From Gigaspora margarita (Eukaryota > Glomeromycota > Glomeromycetes > Diversisporales > Gigasporaceae), in the NCBI GenBank assembly GCA_009809945.1, contig WTPW01000195.1, forward strand, positions 408,308 through 472,307: 64,000 bases of DNA, given 5' to 3'. The number at the start of each line of letters is the position of its first letter. Within the stretch, counting starts at the first letter, position 1. Under the pieces are notes generated by a model that was given only the letters and a program-made list of their open reading frames with translations, made no database searches and was not told the DNA's origin. The translations under genes were made by a program, and so were the position numbers. Below, one piece after another: positions 21,726 through 34,139 of the stretch.

Positions 21726-22862
21726 TAATTATCTCTAGCTATTTTCACACAAATTAACAATAGAATTGTTAATCTTTTAGGTTGAAATAGTTATAAAAAG
21801 AAAGCATTTCTTTCTTCCTGTAAAAGTTAGAGTTCAATACCTCTTGAGAGTAATCCTCTATTAGAAAAGTTACTCCTCTCATAGAAATTTAGTCTAGATT
21901 ATTATTATCTTTATTCTCTTTATCTTTATTTTGTAAAATGTAATATTTTTCCTTTAGAGTAATTTCTACAGCCAAGGCTTATTACCATTTATTACTATTG
22001 AATAAAATTATATACTGTTCATATAACGAACTGTTTGATTCCTGCTGTGAAATAAAAGTATATACTTCACTTGCATCCCGTGTATATTGATAAATATATT
22101 ACTATACTGGGTGATCTTGTTACTTTGCTATATTTGATACAAAAAGCTATAGCATTGTAACAATATAATATAGGCAAAATACAATAGTGACTCATCACTA
22201 TGCAACCCTTATATAATCGACCAATCGGATTTAAGATTGGTCTTATAAGGTCATTGACTTCAATTAGATACTAGTAAGCTTGTCCTTTATTTTTTTTTAA
22301 TCTACTATAGATTTAAATCTTTTTTTTTTTTGTTTTTGTAATAAAATTTAGGGTGCTTTTAGACATCTCCTGCAAGAGATATATCTCCCACAGGGAGATA
22401 CATATCCCACGCTGGTCAACCAATCAAAAAATAAAATCTCACATGATCGATACTAATTCAATTCACATGCAACTAATCAATTACGTATAATTAGGTAAAT
22501 ACATATTTACTTCAGACCCAATCAAAAAACAAACTAGACATTTTTAAAAATTTTATATCATATTTATTTTAGACCCAATCAAAAAGCAAACTAGAAAATT
22601 TTAAGATTTTATTAAAAGTTTAATAAATTTAACTTGGTCATTATACCATAAATCCATGTACTGTAACGAATAATTTTTTTCTCATTTCACTTCTGTATTT
22701 GTCTAATTCGTTAGGTTGTTACATATCTTCTATAATTATATTGTCATAGGCATGTTAATCTTACCTTTAGGTATATGAATGTTACTTAAGAAGCGTAAAC
22801 ATAGTAGTAATAGTATAAAGGTAGTAGTAGTGTAAACGTAGTAGTAGTGGTGTAGACGTAAC
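21726..22862. other. AT-rich intergenic sequence with short repeats
   Basis: No gene recognised. It holds CAGACCCAATCAAAAA(A/G)CAAACTAGA twice (about 22515 and 22570), a hairpin-like AGATATATCTCCCACAGGGAGATA segment near 22376, and GTAGTAGT repeats near 22825-22855. Confidence 0.4.
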
Positions 22863-23088
22863 TGTTGGAGTATAAACTTAACTAAGATTTAGAATCTATA
22901 TAAAGGGTCACCCTCGCTCTTAGTTTACAATAAGAATGTATCTAATGTACTATCTAATGTATTTTCTTCGAAATCATTAAATAAAGAATACACAAATAAA
23001 TACATACTTTTCTATAATAAAGACCTAATAACCATGAAATATGAGTTCCCTTATTTGCATCAAGCTTCTATATCTTCTCTCATATCAA
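22863..23088 (+). mobile_element. Probable Ty1/copia solo LTR with primer-site remnant
   Basis: Starts TGTTGGAGTATAAACT, has a TATATAAAGG promoter-like box (about 22899), AATAAAG signals, and ends near CTCTCATATCA. It is followed by ACTATCAGAG, which resembles the TATCAGAG part of a tRNA-iMet primer site used by copia elements. No internal coding region or second LTR is seen, so it would be a solo LTR with a few internal bases. Confidence 0.45.
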
Positions 23089-23167
23089 CTATCAGAGTTA
23101 AACTTGGTATAATTAATGAAGTTCTCCCTTACTCGTGATCTTGATGTATTCTGGATTGTTGGGCATA

Positions 23168-23238
23168 AGTAGAATTTTGCAGTAAATATAATCAGCCACA
23201 TAAGTAGCCGATTATATTTTACTGCAAAATTTTATCTA
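23168..23238. repeat. Short perfect hairpin
   Basis: AGAATTTTGCAGTAAATATA and its near-exact complement TATATTTTACTGCAAAATTT flank a short loop containing CACATAAGTAGCC. About 25-bp arms; probably a tiny MITE remnant. Confidence 0.6.
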
Positions 23239-23559
23239 TATCCAGCTACACAGAATATAATTAATTTGTCCTTTGCTATCTATATAACATAATTTTTATA
23301 TGCTTATTTAAATGCAAAGCCTTTTGTTTTTGACGTTTAAGTTTAAATAAGATAATATTCAGTTAGATATATATCTAGTAGAAATAAAAAGCCACATAGA
23401 TTGAGTTTGTCAGAGAATAAAAAAAAATTGTCCCACTCTCAAAACCCAATGTATTTTGTTATGCTAAAATACTACTCCAAGTGTTAATTGCACGTTTTAG
23501 CAAACTGCACGAACCCAAAGAAGAGATAAGGAAGTGGTTAAAAATATTAATAAGGAAAA

Positions 23560-24330
23560 AAACTTACCTACCATTCTCTATGCTAATTCCACGATCTGGC
23601 GAAACCTATTAATGACACCATCTGTAGTAAAGATCTTAATATCGACAACACCCAAGGTGACAAAGATCTGAAAATGATAGCACTGAAAGCGATGAAAGCC
23701 TGAAACCAATGACACAAAATTTCTACAAGCAATGGCACCAAAATGGCAAAAGACTGAATCTTTACTAATAATAGCACCAAAACTACGATCTCTCAATGAT
23801 GGCACCGAAACAACACAAGTTCAGAATCGCCATAACGATGGCACCAATAAACGTCAACCTACAACAGCAGTATCACTAAATAAACCTACAAAAGAAAGAC
23901 AAGTTAATATTCAAGCTGAGAAAAAAAAGCAAACGAAAAAGGCTACTTATCTAACAAGATCCTGGTTCTAACTACCACTACTCAGTGTTTTAGTTAGACA
24001 AGATTACAAAAGAAAGTTATATTAGTTCAAAGAAAAACAAATCAAATAATGAAGAAAGCTACTTATTTTGCAAGATCCCAGTTCTAATCTTCACTATCCA
24101 GTGTTCTAACGAAGCCCATCTACAAAAAGAAAAAAGTTAATATTAGTTCAAAAAAAGAAAACAGATGAAACAAACAAAAATAAGCAAATGGCACTTATAA
24201 GAAAACAAAAAAATTCTCGCTTATATCAAAGCTCCTAGTCTTAATCTTCACTGTTCGGTTTCCAGTAAGACAAGCCTACAAAAGAAAAAAAGTTAATATT
24301 AGTTCAAAAAATATATATATATAAAGAAAA
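23560..24330. repeat. ATGGCACCAA / AGTTAATATTAGTTCAAA repeat block, copy 2
   Basis: The first half repeats ATGGCACCAAA and TGACACCAA phrases. The second half (about 23870-24320) is a tandem array of about 115-125 bp carrying CTTCACTATCCAGTGTTCTA, CCTACAAAAGAAAAAAG and TTAATATTAGTTCAAA in each unit, about three and a half copies. The frame at 23732-23971 follows from the repeat and has no domain. Confidence 0.55.
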
Positions 24331-24364
24331 TCACTACTTATCTCCAACAATATCACTTATATCA

Positions 24365-24460
24365 ATGATCTTCCAAACTTTAACTTAGAGAACAATAAGA
24401 AAAGAGCATTTATAAAGGTCATATTTTTTCATTTAGAGAAGTCTGATAATACATAAATTT
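24365..24460. repeat. Fragment of the 6662-type MITE
   Basis: CCAAACTTTAACTTAGAGAACAATAA and GCATTTATAAAGG correspond to the interior of the MITE at 6662-6835; terminal repeats are missing. Confidence 0.5.
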
Positions 24461-24908
24461 GGCAAATTGTTCTCTATTTACTGATATGCAGCATAATGTG
24501 GATTGTATCCAATAAATTTTCTGTGCGTGCAATTTTGGAGAAAAAATTGTATTCATCAACAATTACAATAGTCTTACATTTGCATTTTTAAGGTATGCCA
24601 GATTATTGGCGTAGTCAACAGCTACAGTGATAGTATTTTGCAAAATAACACCAAGAATAGAATTATACAACCTTTCAAATCTTGAATTTTCTAAAAGTCT
24701 GAAATATTTTAGATTTATTAACAGCTCTTATTTTTCACCCATGATATTTTTTTTTTTTACTGATATTTTAAGGTTGAAATTTCATGGATTATGTTTTCAC
24801 TGCAAACTTACTTTTTTATCAGTTTATAGACGGTATTAAAGAAATTTAATAAAAAATCTTGTTCGTAAATTACCTACAGTATAAAGAATGTAAACAAGAA
24901 GATCTTTA

Positions 24909-25864
24909 TCACGAAGTCTTTTTTTTTTATATAAAATCTACATAGATCTACAACTTTTAAATAAACCTTATATAGAATACTATATAAAAATTATATATTT
25001 TAATTTTTATATATTTTGATATATTATAAAATTTAAACAAATTTTTATATAAATTTTAAGGAAAGAAATAGTCAATATCTCGGAATTTTTACTGGGGTAA
25101 CCCTGTTGTATTACTAATTAAAAATGTTTCATTAAGAAGTACATTTTTACGTAAAGCTATGTAGAATATATACATAAATAATATTTAAAATTTATACATA
25201 GATCTATAAACCCAATGTAGACTTACATAGATATAATTTATTCATAAATATAATTATAAAGTATATGCATTTAACAGCTATGCATCTAAAATTTAAAATA
25301 TAAAATGTTAAGTAGCTAAATAAATAAAAGATTAGAATAAAAAATAAAGGTTGTAACTAGAGTTAAGGTTAGAATTAGAGTCGGGTTAAGGTAAAATTAC
25401 GAAAAGAGCATTTTAAATAGTAACACAACAGGGTGACCCTAGTAAAATTTTGAGATATAAAACTATTTCTTTCCTTAAAATTTAAATAAACATTTATTTA
25501 AATTTTATAATATATAAAGGCTATATAATTATATATGTAAAATTTATTAATATATAAAATTTTATACAAAATGTTTATATAAATTTTACGATAAATAAAA
25601 GTTGTATAATTATGATACAGTATATAAAATTTATTAATATGCATGTTTCTAATTATAATGTATAAAATTCATTATTAATATATAACATTTGCATAATATT
25701 TTTTATAAAACTTATTTTTATATAGGTTTAAATAGATTTTCATATAAATTCTATATTATATAATATATTAAAATTAACTTATATAATTTTTATATAGTAT
25801 TCTATATAAAATTATGTAAAGTTATAGATTTATGTATATTTTATAAAAAAAAATGACTTTGTGA
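24909..25864. mobile_element. Long foldback, about 0.95 kb
   Basis: Ends TCACGAAGTC and GACTTTGTGA face each other beside T- and A-runs. Deeper arms also match, for example GAAAGAAATAGT...TCTCGGAATTTTTACT and GGGTAACCCTGTTGT against their complements near 25405-25480. Between the arms the sequence includes GGTTAGAATTAGAGTCGGGTTAAGG, a degenerate telomere-like stretch. No ORF. Confidence 0.7.
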
Positions 25865-26260
25865 TGAATGCATAAAATAACTATTGTCTATTTAATGAGA
25901 TAAATTCAATGGAATTATATTTTATTTCTATATTGTTTATCAGAGCGAATTTTACTATTGATACTAAGGTTGGCAAATGGAGAACCCGTCTAGCATCGCT
26001 ACCAAAATCAGGTAGAGTTTGTTTAAATAAATACGAAACAAAATAATGATTTTAGCAAGATAAATATTCAAAGGAGTTTTTTTAATTCGAATTATTATTT
26101 TGCCACAGAATCATAAATATTAAACCTGATTACATATAAATTTGAACATTTTAAAATGTGGTTATATTTAACTTCAAATAGTTTAAGATGTATTTAAATT
26201 TAAGCTTAATTTTTTTAAATATAAGACATAATTTGGATTCTATATCCAGTTCAAAATACG

Positions 26261-26404
26261 TTGTAAGTGGAAATGGAATTCAAGTGAATTCGGAATTTTA
26301 TATAAAACCGGCATTTTAAGATTGATTTTATCATATGCACACCCATAGCCTAACCCTAAATTAACTAAGAAATTCCAAATCCGTTTAAATTCCGTTCTCA
26401 CAAC
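26261..26404. mobile_element. Small foldback with CCTAACCCTAA core
   Basis: TTGTAAGTGGAAATGGAATT and TTCGGAATTT on the left face AAATTCC...AAATTCCGTTCTCACAA on the right. The spacer holds AGCCTAACCCTAAATTAAC. Non-coding. Confidence 0.55.
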
Positions 26405-29400
26405 AATAATACACAAATCAAATCAAAAGCCTCAATCAGTACTTGAGAAACATTTATTGATTCTATGTGATTTATTAACTGTTAAATATTATCAAAATTT
26501 TTGTTTGTCAATAATGATCTATAATAAAAGCACTCCATCTATTTGCTATTTATGAAGGTTTGATGAACAATAGCAAAAAAAAAAAAGATGATTTGGTGTC
26601 ATGGGTAAATCGGATACACTGGAATTTGTGGTGTTGGGTAAATGATAAGTGGTGTGTCATTATCGTTATCGGTAAAATTGCATAATTTAATTAAAAATTA
26701 TTCTATTAATAATCAATATAAGGCATCGATCCCAAAGGGGAAAGTACCTAAGCTTTTGAACCATATATCCTTAAGTAAACACGTTAGACCTTATAAGTGG
26801 GGTGCCTGAACGATGCTCCAGTCCAAAGGCATTATAAACGAGTAGCTTTAACTACATAAAGCTGGACTCCCACTCGATAATTCGATATAATTATCACACC
26901 GGAATAATAAACATTGAAAATTTTATTATTATTTAAAATATTTTCTCTGCTTAATAGTCTATATTAAATAATTGTATTTTTTTTGTATGATCATGAAGTT
27001 TAATAATTATTCAAATTAGAAAGATTACGTGAAAATTGACTGCTTAATAAAGTAGGTGATTCTATGATAGAGAAAGACTCTAGTACATAGAAGGGAAAGA
27101 TTTGATTACATAATTATTTTGAAAAAATATACAATAAAGTGGTGTATTCTTGATAAAATATGTACTTGGCACTTTGATTATTTATAGCAGTTCGGGAAGA
27201 GAAGGCTTTTCTTGTACAATAGAGTTGAATTAAGATATTCTGACGATGTAATATAAATATTTGACACAAAAAAGTGAGCCTGTGTAGAGCCTATAAAGAA
27301 ATGTGTTCCATCATATCAGATATGGTTTTTTATACTCATACGCACATAAATTATACGGATAGGCATTATAATTTGACTCTAAGCAGGATGAAATTATGTT
27401 GCGCACTTTAAATTTTGGTCTTGGCCGACGTCTTTTGCCAAAATAAATTAAGATTATATTTGATACAATTGTATATATAAGTAACTGCTCCTGACATTTT
27501 TTATTTTTTCTTTCGACAGTTGATGCAATGTTTTCGAGATGACATTGATTAAAATATTCTATGCGGATAAAAAAAGTTAAAAATACAAGACTAATAGTGA
27601 AGGTTAAATATATATTAAAATCTCAATATGATCTTAATACTGAATCAAAAGTTTACACGGATATCAATAAAAATTTGATCGGAGTTTGGAAAAAGAAAAT
27701 TTAATCTAATCAAACAATCATTCATTACTGACTTTGCAGCATTCATTTAATTATTGTATAATATTATAATATTTACAGTAGATAAAAATCAATGGAAGAC
27801 TATATTATTATTGAGATTTGCACAGATATCACATTACCATGATTTTCTTATAATTGCGATCCAATAAAGGCTTCAATCAAACTTTGAAAATTATTATCAA
27901 CTTACGTGGTTTATTAAATGTCATCTAGAATTTTGAAAACAAAAACAATAAGATGCATAATCTTATTGTTCTATTGCCTATTTATTATTTACCAATTTCC
28001 ATATATTGTATAATATACAATTTGCTAAGGGCAATAATATAATGCATCGATGAAACGGATTATTGTTCTATGTAATATTTATTTGCTAAAAATTACTTAG
28101 AAGATAAAATTACAAATTTAAATCTGATTGATTTTTTTTAGACAATTGTAATTTTTTGTATTACTATTATTACATTACTAACTATATATATTAGACTTTT
28201 ATAACTATAGATTACACAACCCAATCTTACTGTATACCTTGATTTACAACATTAGTTTTAATATCGAATCATTGCATTTTATGTGCATAATATGCACATT
28301 AGATATTTTGCCTATTTTTTAATTACATATGGTACTAATAAATTATATTGTCATTTGTTTTTAATATATTCAAGAGATCTTCACAATTTGCTTAGCAATA
28401 TGAATTGCAATTTTTTGCTATACTTGATCGTTATTCCTTGTAATTCTCAAAGCTCCCTGCATTAACATGATATTTTATCTTGCTAATAATATGAATTTGT
28501 ATTATTATTAATAATCTATTACGTCAAGTCACATGATCTGTATTAAGAATCGCCCAATCCATTTCTCAATTAGTGAAAATTGAAAAATGACAACCATAAA
28601 GTACTGAATCTATGATTGGTGCGCATTGCAATTCATATTATTTTAGAAGAATAGTGTCTTGATATTTTGGAGAATACTAAGTTGATGTAAATCACATTAA
28701 AACTGGCAAAGTTGAATTAAAAAAATGTACACTAGATACATCTTAACTCTCTGGATACATCAACAATATGTCAATTGATAATTGATATAAGTGAAGCGAA
28801 TTAATTGGTGAATTGATATTATTTGTAAACTATAAATGTAAGCAATGCAATTACATCTTTATAAATTCATATTCAATAACATTACTCTTAGTATAATCTT
28901 TATTATTTTACTTATTACTTTTTTGAATCGCATTCTTGTTAATATTTTACTGTCTAGGCCAGTTTTGTTGTTCTTCAGTATCATTGAGCTACAGTAGTTT
29001 TATTCTTCTAATATCAATTCTTACAACTTTTTATTCAAGTATATATATATATATTGGAGGATTTCAATCCAATAAATTGCTAATTGGTCTATTTTTGTAA
29101 TTTAGTTTATTTATCATTATTATTTTCTTAGGCTTTTTTCTTTTTTTTTTAATAATCGAATATCTGGTTAATTAAAAATTTCACAAGGGATAGCGATAGG
29201 CCAAAATCATATCATAGTTATTGCAGGGGCGGGAGCCTGAATTTTGATTAGCATATAAAGATCTTCCATTCTGCTACTCTCTTCTCCAACCAAAAATATC
29301 TTTGCAAAGTTTATTGAAATACAAAATTAAAAAACCTCTACATCCAAAAACTAAATATAACAAAAACTTTGCTATTGCCTTTTTAAGCATCATTTAAATT

Positions 29401-31051
29401 AATAGATTGAATAATGTATTCAAACTAAAGTCTTGTAAAAAAACAAAAACCAACTTTTCTTTAAGTCACAATGCTTATTTCTTCAGTAATATTTTAAAAT
29501 ATTTTTGCTTAGATGAAATCAATATTAAAATCGAGGATAATCAGAATTTGAGTCTTTTTTTAAAAGTTTGAAAGATCAACAGATGGAGAGACTACAAAAT
29601 TGGTTAAAAATGCAAATGAATAAATTTCAGATATTTAATAAATGAACGATCGATAAAATTGGTTTGCTAAACAAAGACCAACAGACGAACAAATTACAAG
29701 ACCTAAAATTGCCAATCAAATTGGTTAACTGTTAATAGATACGTATGTATGTACAAAAGTTGTGAAAGGAACATCCAATCAAAAGCACAAATTGTACAAA
29801 AACTTTTCGTAATATATTAGCGACTCTAAAAATCAGCGAGCCTGTCGCTTTTGTGTAACGAAGGTTTGGATCATGTAGGATCGAAAAATGAGTGTTAAAT
29901 TTGGACGAGTTATTAACAATAGGTTTAGTATAGCAAGTGTGACTTTTGGTACCGGTGTATATAAGCGATGATGTATTGTTTTATTATGAATTCAATGAGC
30001 TTTTATAATGAAACAAAGACGGGAGTAGTTATTCCTAAAGGTCAGAATTGCTTTTATTTATAATAATTATTTTCGCAACAAGAACTGTCTATACTACTTG
30101 AATTGTCTATAAAGCCTATTTAGCCCTTTTTGCCCAAAAAGCTTTATTGTTAAAACCCTCTATAAGACCAAATTCGTCCCAATTGCCCTAATCGTTCATT
30201 CGACAGTTCCAGGTTTTTCTCCAGAAATGGCCTTTCTGGAGTCTGTTAAACCCGGATTTGGTAATACCAGAGGTTACTGGACACGTGCCTGCAGTCAAGA
30301 TCACAATATAACCATGCACTTGTTCTTGCAATACTAATTTTGAATTAATAAATTAATATTAAAAAAAATTATTTATCAAATAAATTTCTGTGGTCATTAC
30401 ACTTCATGTATAGTTTTTGGTGCAGTTCTACTGTTTTTTTTTTTTATGATCAGAATTTATGCGCAATATAAATTCAATTACTTTACATATTGTATGGGAT
30501 AATTGACGTCGGAATTATTAATATAATTATATGTGCTTGTTTATTTTTGTGGTGTTAAAATTTTATGTGAAACTGATGCTGATTTTGACTTCACGTGACA
30601 TATAATAACAAAATTTTTTATCATGTATAGCTGTCAAAATTAGAAGTTAGCTATATGTATAGTAAAATCGCAAAGGAAATCTTTTTTTGTTAATACATGA
30701 CAGATGGTTTCTATGTTTTAAAAATAAACGGTTGTTTGGAAATTTCAATCAATAAGGAAGTGCTTATTTTAGAGAATTTATAAATTTATTAATATTACGT
30801 AAAATCAAATAAAATAATATCAGATATCAAGGAATACTCGTAAATTATCTGCTAATTTACTATCACTACAAGAATATCTATTATACTTATATAATACCTA
30901 ATAAAAATATTCATTATGATTAAAACGAAGCATTTATAAGTTTAATAGAATTTATAAGAATATTTGCAAAAATATGTCATCCAATCTCTGCTAGAACATT
31001 TTACAATAATTAATAAGATTATATTAGTGAAATTGAAATATTATGGAGGTG
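26405..31051. other. Repeat-poor intergenic stretch
   Basis: No gene I can support on either strand. A GC-richer block at about 26723-26893 (from GGCATCGATCCC to ATCACACCGG) stands out and could be a short retroelement or conserved non-coding sequence. Another GC-richer block lies at 30110-30310 (with CCAGAAATGGCCTTTCTGG, a palindrome). The rest is AT-rich and fairly unique within the window. The 60-codon frame at 28283-28465 looks random. Confidence 0.4.
29761..30410 (+). other. Possible solo LTR
   Basis: TGTGAAAGGAAC at the left, a GTGTATATAAGCGATG promoter-like segment (about 29955), an AATAATTATTTT stretch, and GTCATTACA at the right would fit TG...CA LTR limits. I found no target duplication or primer site, so the call is weak. 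Confidence 0.2.
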
Positions 31052-32382
31052 CTAATTTTTCCTAGGAACAGCTTGCGCAAGTCCAACCCTTGATTTTTCA
31101 TAGTCAAAAACAGCGTAGATAGTAGGGAAAAATATACCACCTAAAAGCCATGGTGCTTCGTTATCTCCAGAACCGTAAATAGCACTCATACACCATCCAG
31201 GAGGAGGAAGATCAGGACTACTTGTATAGTATCCATTTACAAGATCTTTTGAATTAATTGTATATTTATCACCGCCAATTATAAAACTGACACTTGTGTT
31301 CGTATTGCAGGGTAACATATAGAAGCCTTTTAAATCTTTGGCTTCTGGAATCAATTCATGAATTGTCTTGGAATCTTCATATGGCATTAAAATATTTGGA
31401 TAACCAGTATCAAGAATTGTTTTGCGTCCTTTGATACCCAGTTTTTTCCCGTTGATACTCACATCATCCAAATCAATTTCCCAGAAATCTTTATCTTTCA
31501 CAGAAAAGTAATTTATATTTCCAGTATATAAAGATGTGTCAATTTCACCCAATGTTAATAAACTTTGTTCAACTGTAGTATTGGGTTCATTGAAAGGATT
31601 TGGAATTCTCCCGAGATACAGAGAATATAATTTATTTTTAATGGCCTTTTGCTGGTATAGTGCGAAAATTGGACTTGGTGTCGAATTTGAAACTATCAGA
31701 ACATTATAAAGTTTTATGAGATTTGATGATCTGGATATATTTTAATTTATTGAAATTTATACTTACTTGGATATCCTTGTGAGGGATTACGCCCCATTCC
31801 AATAGCTCCAGAACCAGCAATGGGGACTGGCCCAGAGCCAATAAGATTAAAGAAGACATTTTTTGCCACTTTTTCGGTAATATTTATATCGGAGGCGACT
31901 ATTTCGCCGGAAACTGGATGAAATTTATCATCATAGCCCTTCTTGCTATCGTAAAAACTTGTTGCATTTGACGGATCAAATGGAATTTGACACCCTAAAC
32001 CTTCGCAATTATTACCCTGAACCCAAAAGCTAGGTCCCAAAGTGTCAATAACTATAAAGAATGTTTGACCACCAATTTCCATTTGAAGTGCATATGTTCC
32101 GAAAAATTGATTAGACTGTAATTGGACATTTGCTCCATTCTTTGTATCTTTTTGAGATTTGAAATTTTGAGATTTGAAACCATTTGCAACGTTCGAAAAC
32201 TTTTGGTATAAATTAAGTCCCTTAAAACCTGACTTTAATATGTCCACATGACGGTTGAAAGTGTTATGAGAATTTGGGTTATTTCGTTTGTATTTTTTGT
32301 ATTTCGTTGCAACCGATATACCTCTCGCAACAAGAATACAGTTTACGATCATGAAAAAATTTAACAAGTAAGTGAATTTCAT
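31052..32382 (-). CDS. Secreted pepsin-like aspartic protease (family A1), altered first active site
   Basis: Two exons (32382-31767 and 31692-31052) give 418 residues, the usual size for a fungal pepsin-like protease. The start has a signal peptide (MKFTYLLNFFMIVNCILVA, cleavage expected near residue 21), so the protein should enter the secretory pathway. A basic prosegment-like region follows to about residue 90. The first catalytic motif, normally Asp-Thr-Gly-Ser, reads VIDTLGPSFWV (Asp113) with Leu in place of Gly. The second is ILDTGYPNILMP (Asp300) and is normal. A Cys-x4-Cys pair (NCEGLGC) and FDPSNATSF with an N-glycosylation site follow the first motif, as in the family. The C-terminal part has LLGGIFFPTIYAVFDYEKSRVG, the standard last strand block. 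Function as an extracellular protease is inferred; the Gly-to-Leu change could mean altered or no activity. No close neighbour gene. The most credible host gene in the window. Confidence 0.85.
31693..31766 (-). other. Intron of the aspartic protease gene, 74 bp
   Basis: Minus-strand GTAAGT (31766-31761) to TGATAG (ending at 31693). Removing it joins a phase-1 codon (A + TT = Ile206) and keeps one frame through the second exon, while reading through gives a stop within a few codons. Confidence 0.85.
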
Positions 32383-32930
32383 CGTGCGATTACTGGTTTA
32401 AGTGCGTTAAAAAGCGAAAAGTAATTTCAATTTTCGGTTATTATCTATGAAAAATGACAAATTTTATTTGAGAAATTTTTTTGAAGGAATATAAAATATC
32501 AGTCTTTATTTAATTATAATTTTGAGTCGGAATTTTATATTTAAATTACAGACGTTTTTTTCCAAAGGAATATCAATATTGTATGGGTGACTTGATCGGT
32601 CTGATATGGGTGTAAAATACCTATTTTAATAAACCATACCATACTTATTAGCTATAATTCCTAACACTAACTCTAATATATATAACATATCTGTAAAAAA
32701 TTTATCGAATTTTTCCGTTATTTCTTTATACTTTTGTGAAAATTGCGTAAATATACAATATAATCGACAAAATCTAGACAAGCGGAACAATCTACATGAT
32801 TTAAAGTTATAAATTCCGTGAATATGCAACATTTATGGAAAAAACATAGAATAAACACATGGTTCAGCTTTTTTATAGGGCACCATAGCAGTATGGTACT
32901 GATTTTAAACTGGGTATTATTAGTAATGGG
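32383..32930. promoter_or_regulatory. Upstream region of the protease gene
   Basis: The 5' flank of the protease on the minus strand. AT-rich; no TATA box stands out and no other gene is seen. The 68-codon minus frame at 32626-32832 is not supported. Confidence 0.25.
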
Positions 32931-33480
32931 AAGATGCGCATTTCATAATAACATGCGCATGAATGCGCATTAATGTGCACGTTATATAAAATGCGTATGA
33001 TATCGCATGATATTTTTGGAATTTATATTTCCCTTCGGAAAATATCGGATACGTGCTCAAATTTTTACCCCGAACTTGCTCTTCTTTTATGTTCATTTTC
33101 TTTTCGGAATTAGTCAAAATTTGTGCACGCGTTTATTTTCGTTCGAGACTTTTGCATCCATATTCCTAATTCCGCCCGACAATACGCTCCCTGGCCTAAA
33201 TTATATATACTTTAATTTTCCTATATAAAATTTAGATGGATAAAATGCGCATGATTCCGAAACATGCGCATGAATGCGCATTAATGCGCACGATTAAGGA
33301 ATCATGCGCACGCATAAAACCCATCTCTAGGTATTCTTTACACCACCATTATATAATAATGATCTTGCCATCCATATTATACTCATATTCGTATTACCTT
33401 TTAAATACGATCCCTGCAGAATTAAATTTCATATTATTTTGGATGTCGTGTGTAATGCGCGTGATGCGCATGATTAGTAT
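32931..33480. repeat. Cluster of palindromic ATGCGCAT motifs
   Basis: About ten TGCGCA-containing motifs occur in three groups: 32934-32990, 33243-33315 and 33455-33475. Two groups share the phrase CATGCGCATGAATGCGCAT followed by TAATG(T/C)GCACG. Between them is unremarkable AT-rich DNA. The GC-rich palindromic octamer is conspicuous in this composition and may be a binding site or the ends of a small mobile element. Confidence 0.6.
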
Positions 33481-33739
33481 GAAAACACACAAATAATCAT
33501 GAGAGAAACCATCTTGCACGTTATTTCGAAATAAGAGTTAACTTTTTTTAATCCAAACCAGTCAATCTTCCCATAAATGCATGTAATTGTACGGAATGCA
33601 CACTTATGGAATGTAATCTACATATAATGTTACATTACATTATGCGGATCAAATTATTAAAAGAAAGTGCACATATAGAAAGAAAGTACATGTGGGTGCG
33701 CTTATAGAAAGAAGATACATGTGAATATAGTTGTAGACG

Positions 33740-33870
33740 GTACCTCGAGGTTTCGCGCTGACGAAACGCGAAACCAAGTTTCGTCTTTCGTCAACTAAAA
33801 TCTCAAATTACGAAATGGCGAAACTGACGAAAGGTGACAAAACTGATGAAACTGCAAAGGGCAACACTCT
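33740..33870. repeat. CGAAA/TTTCG-rich block
   Basis: Repeated GACGAAAC, GCGAAAC and GTTTCGTC words on both strands (GGTTTCGCGCTGACGAAACG, then AAGTTTCGTCTTTCGTCA), making a partly self-complementary, CpG-rich stretch. Confidence 0.55.
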
Positions 33871-33980
33871 AATAAAATATGAAGAAACTGATTATATAAT
33901 AAATAAGTTGTTGACTTATGTTCATATAAGCTAAAATTAAGAATATACTTAGATCAATTTTAATAAGAAACTTAATAATA

Positions 33981-34136
33981 GGGATTGGAACCGTTTAACC
34001 GTTTAAAAATTGCTCTATAGTTCCGGGCAGAATTATGTTGGTTGTGGGCCGGAATTATTTTAATGCCGGCCAAATTAAACGGTTAAACGGTTAAACGATT
34101 AAATAATTAAGAAAAATTTTAGGCGGTTCCAATCTC
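33981..34136. mobile_element. Tc1/mariner-like MITE, 156 bp, copy 1
   Basis: Inverted ends GGGATTGGAACCG and CGGTTCCAATCTC, flanked by TA (33979-33980 and 34137-34138). Subterminal AAACGGTTAAACGG repeats are present at both ends. Copy 2 is in opposite orientation at 34756. Confidence 0.8.
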
Positions 34137-34139
34137 TAC

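Noticed and set aside
21231-22130. Possible LTR starting TGTTATGAAAGAGG
   Set aside because: No CA end, primer site or duplicate was found.
33236-33496. 86-codon ORF over the ATGCGCAT cluster
   Set aside because: The frame is created by the repeated ATGCGCATGA words; no domain or splice support.
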